A stretch of 64,000 bases of DNA. It comes from Shewanella sp. UCD-KL12. Its GTDB lineage: Bacteria > Pseudomonadota > Gammaproteobacteria > Enterobacterales > Shewanellaceae. The translations under genes were made by a program, and so were the position numbers. Each line of letters starts with the position of its first letter. Positions within the stretch are counted from its first letter, which is position 1. Location: contig NZ_MPHJ01000010.1 of NCBI RefSeq assembly GCF_001957125.1, positions 62,001 to 126,000 on the forward strand, read 5' to 3'. The notes under the pieces were generated by a model that was not told the origin of the DNA, did not search any database, and saw nothing but the letters and a program-made list of their open reading frames with translations. Positions 19,532 to 28,855 of this stretch are shown here, piece after piece.

Positions 19532-19603
19532 AGTTTTATCAGGGTTATATAATTAGAGGGGAATGAACAAAAATCTCATTGAATTATTTAGATTTTGTCA
19601 CCT

Positions 19604-20791
19604 TTATAGGTGCTTCATAAAAAGATCAGTAAAAAACAATCTAGGTTTTAACAATAGCTTCCTGAACTTACGCGACCTAGTACGCTTAACTGTTACACCT
19701 TCAGCCCAGTGAAATAACCCTGGATAGCTTTTTCTATCAAAGCCATACCTTGTCTGAGTTTCTTCTAGCCACTTATGAAATTGAGTTTTAAGCACTAAAA
19801 CTGTTCTTTCATCAACCCCACAAGCACTTTTGATCGCTGGTGAATGACTTGATTCTAGACGCACTTGTTCAACACTACTCTTTAACTTCACCTCAAGTAG
19901 ATGATCGTTGCTGTTACGCCGCCTGTGGTAATAACTTGCAAGGGGCCGAGGATGCCAAAGGTGGACAAAATATCGCTCCTCAAATAGGTGCTGAACAGCA
20001 TATAAACTGAAGTACCGTCGAAAGCCCTGATAGTGGGCAGGATGCTGTGATTTAATATTTGCAGTGTAATCTTCAGGTAGCTTACCTATAGAATAATGCA
20101 TACAAAGACGATGAACGAACTCCAGATCCTCACCACCATGACCTATAAAACAGGCATCAAATCCACCAAGCTTTTTAAACCATGCTTTATTTACCAATAA
20201 ACAACTACTCGCTAATGCTATGCCGTCTGTGCTGCAGTTACTTCCCTGCATAAATGATTCAAGGTAGCTTTTAAAGTTAGCTGACATATCAGCAGCCAAA
20301 ACCACTTTAGCTTGTGATTGAGCCAGCTCTTGAAGTTGTACTTGCAGTTCAGCCGACTTTTGCTGACTTAGGTACAAACAGGGAAACATCTCAAAGGCCT
20401 GCTCACCAATTGAGGTAAGACGCTCTGCTCTATCGACAATGGTTGCAAGCAGCTTAGGGCAAGCTATAAGGTCAACATCCATAAAAAACAGATATTTCCC
20501 CTTAGCACTGCCTACAGCTTCATTCCTTGCTTGGCCTGGGGAATAGGGAGTTGAACTACACATCTGTTTATTTAGTACAGTTAACTTCCCTGCAGCTTCA
20601 ACACTTAGCAAATTTATCAGCGCTACGCTCTCTCTCGGTAACTCACCTGTAATATGTAGTACAACTTCGCAGTTATCTACTCTAAGTAAAATATCTACCA
20701 ATTCAGTGAGTCTATTGTCACCAGCTAAATAGGGCCGCTGAGTATAAGGCACTATAAAGGCGAGAATTGGTGGGGGGTAAGCTGTATGCAT
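19604..20791 (-). CDS. GT2-family glycosyltransferase of capsule locus
   Basis: 395 residues, cytoplasmic, GT-A fold of the family 2 type. Metal-binding DVD lies in FMDVDLIA (about residue 125), followed by IGHGGEDLEF, resembling the G-x-G-x-E-D-x-E motif of the galactosyltransferase-like C-terminal half. The C-terminus is basic. With the Stealth gene it is one of only two polymer-specific enzymes here, so it probably forms the glycosidic linkage of the capsule repeat unit. Sugar donor cannot be inferred. A 413-base gap separates it from the Stealth gene upstream. No good Shine-Dalgarno is visible. Confidence 0.82.
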   Translation of the reverse strand: MHTAYPPPILAFIVPYTQRPYLAGDNRLTELVDILLRVDNCEVVLHITGELPRESVALINLLSVEAAGKLTVLNKQMCSSTPYSPGQARNEAVGSAKGKYLFFMDVDLIACPKLLATIVDRAERLTSIGEQAFEMFPCLYLSQQKSAELQVQLQELAQSQAKVVLAADMSANFKSYLESFMQGSNCSTDGIALASSCLLVNKAWFKKLGGFDACFIGHGGEDLEFVHRLCMHYSIGKLPEDYTANIKSQHPAHYQGFRRYFSLYAVQHLFEERYFVHLWHPRPLASYYHRRRNSNDHLLEVKLKSSVEQVRLESSHSPAIKSACGVDERTVLVLKTQFHKWLEETQTRYGFDRKSYPGLFHWAEGVTVKRTRSRKFRKLLLKPRLFFTDLFMKHL

Positions 20792-21204
20792 TATTCGAGA
20801 TGAACCTTAAACTAAGAAATAACATAACTTAAGCGCAGGTAGGCACTACAGTCAGTAATAAGAGAAACTTGATGCTAATATTATTAACAAGTTATGCGAA
20901 GATCTTATTACCACTCCAGCACCCACTCTGAATGTGAATATTCGGCAAGCAATTGCAAAGATGGTATTGAGGCAAGTAAGGTAACATTGACTCTGGAGCA
21001 GATAGCCCTACCTCAACTGCAGATTCAAGCATATAACTGCTGGAGAGGGTATCGTTACCGATTAACTCATCTTGGGTACCACTGGCTTCAGGAGAAACTA
21101 TTAGAATATCATTGTAGTCTTACTTGCTTTTCTTCAATATACATTAGTAGAACGAATATTGTTTAATTTTTATATCAACCCCTCCCTCATACCAGTGACC
21201 TCAA
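20792..21204. other. Gap inside capsule operon with possible gene remnant
   Basis: 413 bases without a convincing gene. On the minus strand 20892-21119 is open for 75 codons but starts straight after a stop with no start codon at its head, and I do not recognise the translation. Could be residue of a lost polymer gene or chance. Confidence 0.4.
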
Positions 21205-22773
21205 TTAACCTACATTATTATTTAAATTAACTTCAAACACAGACCTTTCTTTAAAATATGTATTAAGAAATGATACAATTGTTTTATTCCAGTGCTCATT
21301 CTTGTGGCTATCAGTTCCGTCATTAATACAAACCGTCAGTGCTCTTGACTTATCATTGAATATCACTTCACTTTTCTGATTAAGGAGGCTGTTAAACTGC
21401 TCTACATATTTTGAGTTTTCTTTGGCTAGTAATACTGTTGGATAGACTTTAATTGATCGACCTAAGTAGTATGAGTAATGATGGAATAGGAATGAGGTTA
21501 TATTTATATCGTAGATAGTTCGAAATTTACTACTTCTTGTTCTTTCAAACTCATGCTTAAACTCTGACTCAATTTCGTTTAGAATATCAACTCTTAATGC
21601 TTGATGGGTATGCCGATGAAGCTGTGAAGGCATAATTGAAAATTTTGAAGCTAATAACCTTTGACTGTTCCTCGATGCGTTTAAGTAATCAGGACTGCTA
21701 TCGCATACCTCACCATTAACATTACCATATGGTTCAAGTTTTATTTTGCAATTGCCATTAGGCTCAAAAAAATCAGACTTGTCAGTAGGTCTCATGAGAA
21801 GTATGTCATCATTTGCATATATAAAGTGATTCGACAGCCCCACTATTTTATGAAGGCAAGACTCAATAGCATGGGAGTTAAAGGTTGGAAGGTGCTCTTC
21901 GTTAATAATTGATTCATGATTGACCCACTGTAACCTATCGCTAACCTTTAACCAGCTTGGTGGTTGACAATTACTTACAATAAAAATATTTCTGACCCAT
22001 GGAGCATACAGTTCTATAGATCTCAATGCATACTTCAACTCATCTCTCGAGTAAAATCGAGACTCATTATCAGAATCAGTCATTTCGGTGGAAGAATGAA
22101 TCTTGTACATTGACTGCCAGTTTTTATCTTCAGAATTCACCCAGGTGAATACGTAGTCAATATCAAAGTTACATTCTGTTTCACAAGATTCTCCAAGTAT
22201 TTTGCTATAATTATTAACTTTTCCTTTGTCAAATAACTGATGGGTATCTATAGTTGATTCCCATAACTTCCTTGAAATATGATTTGAAGAGGGTGACATT
22301 ATAAATCCTTCATCTTCAGTCCATTTCTGTACCTCGAAATACACCCTCTCTACACGATTCGACTTGTTTGTAAGTCTAAACTGCTGAATTGGTTTTAGCC
22401 AGAATGAATTATAAAGTTCTTTTTGTGAGACTCCTTTTTTTAACCCTTCCCTCGTAATATGACTTAGCTCAAAATCATTAGACTCTAAACTACAAATAGA
22501 ACAACATAATTCTTCAATATAGTTAGATCTTGTAAATGCAATCATTCTTTTACCTGGTTTTGGATCGATGAATGCAACTCTAGAATGTGTGGACAAATGA
22601 TTTTTTACGAATAGTTTAATATCTTTTTCACCCGTTCGTTCAGCATTTATATGGTTAGTACTAACTGGTTGAATATTAAGATTGTCACTAGGCTCATTCA
22701 TTTTACGAATTAGTTTGCTATCTCGAATAAATAATTTTGGTTTCGTTACTAACTTTTTAAATTTATTTAGCAT
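21205..22773 (-). CDS. Stealth-family capsule sugar-phosphate transferase
   Basis: 522 residues. Conserved regions of the Stealth family are clear: IDYVFTWVNSED (CR1), RDELKYALRSIELYAPWVRN with IFIVSNCQPPSWL (CR2), then LPTFNSHAIESCLHKIVGLS and FIYANDDILL (CR2 end/CR3). Stealth enzymes transfer hexose-1-phosphate and make phosphodiester-linked capsules such as Neisseria meningitidis serogroups A and X. An N-terminal part of about 200 residues is variable. The gene is markedly more AT-rich than its kps neighbours, suggesting later acquisition as the serotype-specific part. GAGGAAG precedes the ATG. Confidence 0.9.
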   Translation of the reverse strand: MLNKFKKLVTKPKLFIRDSKLIRKMNEPSDNLNIQPVSTNHINAERTGEKDIKLFVKNHLSTHSRVAFIDPKPGKRMIAFTRSNYIEELCCSICSLESNDFELSHITREGLKKGVSQKELYNSFWLKPIQQFRLTNKSNRVERVYFEVQKWTEDEGFIMSPSSNHISRKLWESTIDTHQLFDKGKVNNYSKILGESCETECNFDIDYVFTWVNSEDKNWQSMYKIHSSTEMTDSDNESRFYSRDELKYALRSIELYAPWVRNIFIVSNCQPPSWLKVSDRLQWVNHESIINEEHLPTFNSHAIESCLHKIVGLSNHFIYANDDILLMRPTDKSDFFEPNGNCKIKLEPYGNVNGEVCDSSPDYLNASRNSQRLLASKFSIMPSQLHRHTHQALRVDILNEIESEFKHEFERTRSSKFRTIYDINITSFLFHHYSYYLGRSIKVYPTVLLAKENSKYVEQFNSLLNQKSEVIFNDKSRALTVCINDGTDSHKNEHWNKTIVSFLNTYFKERSVFEVNLNNNVG

Positions 22774-22850
22774 TAATTCTTCCTCATTCTTAGTAAAACC
22801 CGCATGTTAGAAGCGGTTAAGCAATATTTATAAAATAGGAGCAGTTTCTT

Positions 22851-24593
22851 TTACAACGCCAACACTACTGCCGTTGACATAGCTAACTGGTAGATAAGTT
22901 GCGTGATATCTTTAGTTAGCTGAAAGCCTTTAAAGTCAGGTTTGGCCAACACAAAAATTTCATCACCAGGATTGATTACAGAGTCTTTTTTCAATTGGCC
23001 GTTCATATCGATAAAGCTGCCATTGGGCTTCATCACTAGAATATTCATGTCACTCAAATCTCGAGTCGCGCCACCAGAGTTGTTGATAAAGTCGTTAATA
23101 GACATGCCATCTTGGTAGGTAATTGCAGTAGGGAACATCACCTCACCGTGTACCATAATCAGGTTACGCTTAGCAGGAATAACCAGTTTGTCACCTTGGG
23201 AGAGAATGATCTTGCTGGCATCATAGCCTTCAGACAGCAGCACTTGCCCTTTTGGCGTTTGTTGACGCGCTTTGGCCACCCACTGCAATATGATGTCCGC
23301 TTCAGCTTGGCGTAGCAGTGCCGCCTCTTTAGTCTCTGAACGCGCTGTAAGAACACTCTGCTCAAGCGAACTTAGTGATGCCTGTAACATCTCAGCTTGA
23401 CGTTTAGCGACTGATTCACGGTAAAGCTGGATTGCCCCAGTGTTAGACAGAGCACTAAATTCCATCTGCTCGAGCAGATCTGCAACACTTGAGCCCCACG
23501 GCACTACCATCTCTTTCGCTGAGTTATGCTCACCCAACAGCTCGACACTAATGCTGGTCGCTCGCAGTTGTGAGGTTATTTTGATTAGGCTACCCGCTTG
23601 CAGGTTAACCTTAGGTGCTTGCTCGATTAGGTACTGCTTAGCAGTAACTTCACGCACTTGGCTGCTATTACTCATATTCGAAGCGCTGTCACTAGAAGCG
23701 CTAATGCCGGAAGAGGTTATGTTAGGGCCACGATTACTATCAGGCGCAATGACGGTAGCATGGGTGGCATCTTTATTTGCAACCACTGCCGCTAACACCT
23801 GACTGAGATTTTCGAGTTGTCCCTGTTTATTTCTACTAAGTTCATATCTCCCAGCAAAACCAAGGTCGCCCTCAAGTGTGACTTCAGCTTGTTTTGCACC
23901 AACAAAGACAACATCGCCGTCTTGAAGCTGAATGGCAGGCATATTACCGCTTTGCAAAAACTCATAGAGATCAATCTTATACTTAGACTTGTTGTTGCGC
24001 TTAACCTGAATATTACGGTAGCTACCTAAATCATCTCGAATACCGCCAGCTTGATCGATAAAACGCAATACACTATCGGCACTTTGTCCCTCATATAAAC
24101 CTGGTTTAACTACCATGCCCGATAGGAAGATCTTTACCTTTTGGCTAGATACCAGTGACACATACACTTCTACATTTGACTTATAAACACGCTTAACACT
24201 TTTAAAAATCACTTCGTTAAGATCGGCATTCTTAACGCCTAACACCTTTATTGGGCCCACTTTAGGGATAAAGATATTGCCCTGAGCATCAACGGTTATC
24301 TCGGCTTGATGATCTATCCCCCCCCATAGCTGAATAAGTAGGTTATCACCTTGGCTGATGCGGTACTCTGGGTTAATGGCTGAAAATGACTGCCCTTTAA
24401 ACCCGCCTTTAAAAAGCCAATTACCGTATCTTTGATTTTCTAGTGATTCAGTGATGCTTTGCTGCTGTTGATCATCAACATCGGCCTGCATAGACATTGA
24501 AGCGTTAGCTGTACTACTAAATACGCTAAGAGTTAGGCTGCACATCAAGGCGATTGCAGTTGTTAGCTTTACGACTTTGGTTAATGGTTTCAT
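22851..24593 (-). CDS. kpsD: Capsule export outer-membrane protein KpsD (OPX family)
   Basis: 580 residues with signal peptide (cleavage about TANA-SM). The polysaccharide export domain begins YRISQGDNLLIQLWGG; SLBB-type beta-grasp modules follow (KIFLSGMVVKPGLYEG; LIMVHGEVMFPTAITY). It forms the periplasm/outer-membrane channel for capsule with KpsE. The start overlaps the kpsE stop as ATGA, implying translational coupling. Confidence 0.9.
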   Translation of the reverse strand: MKPLTKVVKLTTAIALMCSLTLSVFSSTANASMSMQADVDDQQQQSITESLENQRYGNWLFKGGFKGQSFSAINPEYRISQGDNLLIQLWGGIDHQAEITVDAQGNIFIPKVGPIKVLGVKNADLNEVIFKSVKRVYKSNVEVYVSLVSSQKVKIFLSGMVVKPGLYEGQSADSVLRFIDQAGGIRDDLGSYRNIQVKRNNKSKYKIDLYEFLQSGNMPAIQLQDGDVVFVGAKQAEVTLEGDLGFAGRYELSRNKQGQLENLSQVLAAVVANKDATHATVIAPDSNRGPNITSSGISASSDSASNMSNSSQVREVTAKQYLIEQAPKVNLQAGSLIKITSQLRATSISVELLGEHNSAKEMVVPWGSSVADLLEQMEFSALSNTGAIQLYRESVAKRQAEMLQASLSSLEQSVLTARSETKEAALLRQAEADIILQWVAKARQQTPKGQVLLSEGYDASKIILSQGDKLVIPAKRNLIMVHGEVMFPTAITYQDGMSINDFINNSGGATRDLSDMNILVMKPNGSFIDMNGQLKKDSVINPGDEIFVLAKPDFKGFQLTKDITQLIYQLAMSTAVVLAL

Positions 24594-25828
24594 TCTTTGT
24601 GTTCCTTAATCACAGAGGCGATTAAGCGGCCTACTAGATAGATGAGTATGAGTGAGATAAACCAGGTAAATATGCTGTAGAGACGTTGAGGGTATTTATC
24701 CTGCTGAGCCAGTCTTGGGTGTTCAACCACTAACAGATGTTTAAGTTTTTTAAATGCCTCGGCGCGAATAAGCTCTAGGCTAGCTAAAGCAGACTTGTAG
24801 AGATCTGCTGCCAATAAGTTATTAAGCTCCAGATCTTTAAAGTCGACGTTGACCTTGTTGAGCGCATCTTGGTCTTGGCTAGTAAGCTTTAGCTTCTCTT
24901 CACTAAGTTGCTGCTCTAGGGCTTGAATTTCAAACTGCTTACTTTTTATCTGCGCTGCATCTGAACGCATATAGGCTTCTAGTGACTTAAGCTCAGTTTT
25001 CTGTGAAATGATTGATGACTCAAGTTGGTTAATTGCTTCGACTAATGCCGCACTCTGAATTTCTGGGTTAAATAGAATATTTTCATCCTGAAACTTCAGT
25101 AGTTGTACTTGTTGTCGCTTTAACTCTTTATAGGCTCGCTGCACCTCACTTTGTGCATACTTCATCTGCTGGTTTGCCATATTTTCACCCAGAGAATTTA
25201 TAAAACGTTCACTGGTAGCAAGTACTGCTTGGGCAAGTTTTAGTGAGTACTCAGCGTCGAAGCTTTGAACTTCCACATGCAAGATTTCAGACATATCATT
25301 GTAGGTAACCTTGATATGCTTTTGATAGAACTCAACAAACTCTTCTTGAGTACTGTCAGCAGTTAAGCGACTTAGCATATCCCAACTTGTTTGTTGATAA
25401 TGAGATTTTAGTTCCAGCTGCTCATCGAGCGCTTGAGCCATCTCATTTGACTGAATGTACTCCTGTAAAATAAGTGCATCTCTTGTCGATGGTGAAGCTG
25501 TCCCCATAGCGGCTAAACCTATAACAGGCAACTCATTGCTAGTGGCTTGCTTTACAACAAATTGAACCTGACTGACATATCTAGGGGAAGCGATAACACT
25601 GTAATAGATAATGACCAGTAGCGATGCCAGTAGCACTAAGGCAAAGGAGCCTAATTTGGCATGAGTAAGATATACAGTTCGTTTAGCCCCCACATAAGCC
25701 TTAGAGTCTGCAATAAAACCTTTAGGGTTACGTTTCAGCTTTCGTACCTTTCGCTGTAAAGGTGTAATAACCTCAGTCTCTGATATTGCCTCAGCCTTCT
25801 TTAACTGAGTGTTTTGTTTATTTACCAT
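24590..25828 (-). CDS. kpsE: Capsule export inner-membrane protein KpsE (PCP family)
   Basis: Polysaccharide co-polymerase linking the ABC transporter to KpsD. 412 residues from MVNKQNTQLKK; a longer form starting 39 bases upstream would overlap kpsT. Membrane helix near residues 60-80 (FALVLLASLLVIIYYSV), a long periplasmic coiled coil (about 190-330), and a second helix near the C-terminus. Starts 2 bases after the kpsT stop and overlaps kpsD. Confidence 0.9.
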   Translation of the reverse strand: MVNKQNTQLKKAEAISETEVITPLQRKVRKLKRNPKGFIADSKAYVGAKRTVYLTHAKLGSFALVLLASLLVIIYYSVIASPRYVSQVQFVVKQATSNELPVIGLAAMGTASPSTRDALILQEYIQSNEMAQALDEQLELKSHYQQTSWDMLSRLTADSTQEEFVEFYQKHIKVTYNDMSEILHVEVQSFDAEYSLKLAQAVLATSERFINSLGENMANQQMKYAQSEVQRAYKELKRQQVQLLKFQDENILFNPEIQSAALVEAINQLESSIISQKTELKSLEAYMRSDAAQIKSKQFEIQALEQQLSEEKLKLTSQDQDALNKVNVDFKDLELNNLLAADLYKSALASLELIRAEAFKKLKHLLVVEHPRLAQQDKYPQRLYSIFTWFISLILIYLVGRLIASVIKEHKE

Positions 25829-25829
25829 A

Positions 25830-26495
25830 CTATTTAACGTAAACCTCTTGATACTCTTCGATTGCATCGTCTAATTTTTCAAAAAAGACTAAGCTTTGGT
25901 TTTTAATGACGACCCCTGAATCACAGAATTTTTTTAAACCTGATATAGAGTGATTCACCATAAAAAGCTTGGTCTGGTCATATTTATCTAAGAGTAATTT
26001 CTCACTCTTCTTACGGAAGTTGGCATCACCTACAGCGCCTAACTCATCGATCAGCAACACATCGAAATCAAAGTCGAAAGCCATAGTGAGACCAAAGGTG
26101 ATACGAGAGCGCATGCCGCTTGAATAGGTCTTCACTGGCTCATCGAAAAACTTACCAATTTCTGCAAATCTCTGAACTTGTTGCTCTATCGGTTTGGTGT
26201 CTTTATAACCATGAATTCTGGCTACAAAGCGCACATTTTCACGGGCAGTCATTGAGCCTTGAAGGCCACCTTGCAACCCGAGCGGCCAGGAGATATTTTT
26301 ATCGGAATGAATTCGACCTGAGTTGGGCATATCGGATCCGCCCATCATGCGTATTAGCGTCGATTTACCCACACCGTTAGGCCCTAGTACGGCTATGTTT
26401 CTATCTGTTGGTAAGCTAATCGTCAGATCTTTAAATACATAGTGCCGTCCACGCTTAGTGGGGTAGTATTTGTTTAAGCATTCGAAGTGGATCAT
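25830..26495 (-). CDS. kpsT: Capsule ABC transporter ATPase KpsT
   Basis: 221 residues. Walker A GPNGVGKST, signature YSSGMRSRITFG and Walker B DVLLIDELGAVGD. Powers export of the lipid-linked capsule through KpsM. Start overlaps the kpsM stop (ATGA). Confidence 0.95.
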   Translation of the reverse strand: MIHFECLNKYYPTKRGRHYVFKDLTISLPTDRNIAVLGPNGVGKSTLIRMMGGSDMPNSGRIHSDKNISWPLGLQGGLQGSMTARENVRFVARIHGYKDTKPIEQQVQRFAEIGKFFDEPVKTYSSGMRSRITFGLTMAFDFDFDVLLIDELGAVGDANFRKKSEKLLLDKYDQTKLFMVNHSISGLKKFCDSGVVIKNQSLVFFEKLDDAIEEYQEVYVK

Positions 26496-27277
26496 GTGCG
26501 GATAAACCTAAAACGACTGAGTTGGAATATAGATAAGCCCAAGGTAAAGCTAATCAGTGCAGTAACTGATAGGTAAACCCAACTGCCTACCGGCGTGACA
26601 TAAACGCTAAAGAAGCTGTCACGGCTAAGCTCAATAGCATGGAATATTGGATTCCAATCAAGCAAGTACCAATATTGTGGCGGAATCATAGGGGCGCAGA
26701 AGAAGATACCTGACATGAAAAACATAGGTCGGTTGATTAAGCTCACCACCTTGCCAGCATCTTTCCAATAGGTAACAGCACTACAAAACATAAGTCCTAA
26801 CCCGATGGCCGTTATAGCGACCAGCACACTTGCAGCCAATACACCTAACAGGTCATAGGGAATCACCTCAAACCCAAGCCAGGCCATAAATCCAAAAATC
26901 AACACATAAACCACTAAGTAAGTCGCAAGCTCGATAAGAATTCGAGTAATAACAGGGTCAATGGCACTGACTTGGCGATAACTTAACAGGCCTTTATTGG
27001 ACTCAACCGCTGCGGAAAGTTGGGTTAGTAACTTTTTGAAAAGATTAAAGGGTAATATTGCTGTAAACAGGAACAGGGCAATGGGTATATTTGCGATACT
27101 ACTACGCCCCATCAGGGTAAAAATAATCCCTAATACGGCAACAGCTGCTACAGGCTCTGCAATCGCCCAGAAATAACCAAGTCGATTTGAACCAAATCGT
27201 GTTTTTATTTCCCGCATCATTAATGCATGTACGGTATCGCACATAATATTAATTGAGGTACGTTTTTTAATTAACAT
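26492..27277 (-). CDS. kpsM: Capsule ABC transporter permease KpsM
   Basis: 261-residue ABC-2 type permease with six predicted helices, N-terminal cytoplasmic MREIKTRFGSNRLGYFWAIAE typical of KpsM. First gene of the operon kpsM-T-E-D-Stealth-GT2-kdsB-kpsC-kpsS. AAGAG precedes the ATG. Upstream is a long leader with two ops-like sites. Confidence 0.94.
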   Translation of the reverse strand: MLIKKRTSINIMCDTVHALMMREIKTRFGSNRLGYFWAIAEPVAAVAVLGIIFTLMGRSSIANIPIALFLFTAILPFNLFKKLLTQLSAAVESNKGLLSYRQVSAIDPVITRILIELATYLVVYVLIFGFMAWLGFEVIPYDLLGVLAASVLVAITAIGLGLMFCSAVTYWKDAGKVVSLINRPMFFMSGIFFCAPMIPPQYWYLLDWNPIFHAIELSRDSFFSVYVTPVGSWVYLSVTALISFTLGLSIFQLSRFRFIRT

Positions 27278-27539
27278 TAATAACTCTTATTAAATAATAG
27301 GCATGCAAATATAAAGGGCAAATTAAAAACACCTTTAAAGGCTTAACTCCATATACAGCTGAGAGACAAATATTAGAAAAATTAAATTTAATGTAGAGGG
27401 AATTTTCTATTATCAATCAGAAACAAACTAAGATTCATAGTTTAAATTATCATTCAATTTATTGTTACTATAGACACAAGCCAATAAAACAAAGAGAAGA
27501 CTTTACATTTAAACATAGAAAAACTTATTTTATTAAAGA

Positions 27540-27554
27540 CATAGCTACCGCACG
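27540..27554 (-). promoter_or_regulatory. ops-like RfaH recruitment element, proximal
   Basis: Read on the minus strand, CGTGCGGTAGCTATG contains GCGGTAGC, the core of the E. coli ops (GGCGGTAGCGTG), about 270 bases before kpsM and in the transcribed orientation. Second of two identical 15-mers. Confidence 0.7.
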
Positions 27555-27601
27555 GCAATGACTATTTAGCCATTCCCAGAGTGTAAAGCATAAATTTTAA
27601 G

Positions 27602-27616
27602 CATAGCTACCGCACG
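27602..27616 (-). promoter_or_regulatory. ops-like RfaH recruitment element, distal
   Basis: Identical 15-mer CGTGCGGTAGCTATG, 62 bases upstream of the first. Directly preceded in transcription by a small hairpin TGAGT-N8-ACTCA (27618-27635). rfaH lies at 31.4 kb. Confidence 0.7.
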
Positions 27617-28263
27617 ATGAGTGAAATTTAACTCACAATCTGAACGTAAAAAACTTATGACATGACTAGGCGTCGGAAAGTTTTGAATTAACTCACCAAC
27701 CCCATATACATTAAGCTGTAACTCTTAATAAATTGGTTACTCAACCAGGTTTATATTTACTTATAAAACAGTAACCACTCGACTATTACTTTATAGGTAA
27801 GAGTTTTCATGTTCAACCAAAAACATTAATTAAACATTAACTTAAAATATATTATGAATAATATTAATTAATTTTGACCTACCCCCCACATGTAAACAAA
27901 CCACTTATTAAACACAAGCAAACGGCACCGTAAAACAACATCTATTAAAATTATTTAACGATCAACACAACTCCCCAAAGAACATAAACATACAAAGTGA
28001 TATACTCAACTGTATACTGTAAACATAAAACCTCACATTCCTTTACACCTAAGCAGAGCAATCCACAGAACTCACCTTAAAAATTAAAAACAATTAAAAT
28101 AAATAAAAATCAAACAAGAATACATTTAACAATATACCAACCTGAAACCTTCGGTTTAAACATGGGGAAAACCTATCAATCAAAGTGAACAAGTAACAAA
28201 AAGTCACCGAAAAAAACATAAACTTTAAGTTAAAATAAATTTGCAACTATCTCATCTTTAAAA

Positions 28264-28701
28264 TCAAGCTAGTCCCATCAATGCGGGCTTTATCTGTGTG
28301 TCAAAAAACACCACTAGGTAGAGTATGAGGAGCAGTGTGACAGCGACGATACATCGCCTTCTGGACTCAAGGCCATTGTGGTTAAGCAGACTGGGGAAGA
28401 GCAGAAAGTTGAAGGGGTTGAACAGGTTTTGATAACAGATGATGCCGATACCATTTCGCCTTCCTCGCTTTATCATCTGATAAAAGAAGAAGCCAAAGCG
28501 GATCAGTAATACGGGAATACTGATAAACATGGCTAAGGAGAACGCCAGCTCAATACCCGATAGGTGCACTCTGAGCTGAGATAGGTGTTTAACCTCACCA
28601 GTTAATGATAAAACAAAGCCTACGGTTACGATAAGAGAAAAAAATAAAAAGAGTAAGCTATAAGCGAGTAATCGATACCAATCGATTTTGACGTTTCGCA
28701 T
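28264..28701 (-). CDS. Inner-membrane protein of unknown function
   Basis: 145 residues with four predicted membrane segments (about 10-32, 49-74, 92-105, 117-136) joined by basic loops (KRGRRNG; ESRRRC). No family recognised. GAGGTG precedes the ATG. Stands between the lhgO gene and the capsule leader on the same strand; likely its own unit. Confidence 0.6.
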   Translation of the reverse strand: MRNVKIDWYRLLAYSLLFLFFSLIVTVGFVLSLTGEVKHLSQLRVHLSGIELAFSLAMFISIPVLLIRFGFFFYQMIKRGRRNGIGIICYQNLFNPFNFLLFPSLLNHNGLESRRRCIVAVTLLLILYLVVFFDTQIKPALMGLA

Positions 28702-28855
28702 ATGAACACCTCAATCTAGCGATAAACTTTTCCATAAGAGAGGTCCTGTACTGCACTAACTAACTATAAACTTAGTACAGTTTTGAGCATGGCATTATTA
28801 TCTTGCTCGATTTTTGTGCCTTTAGCCCTCACTCTTTACCCTTATCTATTTCTCC

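Larger units (their letters stand above)
27278..28263. other. Long AT-rich capsule leader/promoter region
   Basis: Nearly 1 kb without genes. The part next to kpsM (to about 27640) holds the two ops-like elements and small hairpins; the rest is very AT-rich with homopolymeric A/T runs and I find no convincing -10/-35 pair. Such AT-rich blocks are typical H-NS targets; that is inference. Confidence 0.6.

Noticed and set aside
20894..21166. 90-codon plus-strand frame in the capsule gap
   Set aside because: No ribosome site, no recognisable domain, opposite to the operon; residue make-up looks random.
25829..25867. Upstream start for kpsE
   Set aside because: Would overlap kpsT by 13 codons; the start at 25828 follows the kpsT stop closely and gives a normal protein.
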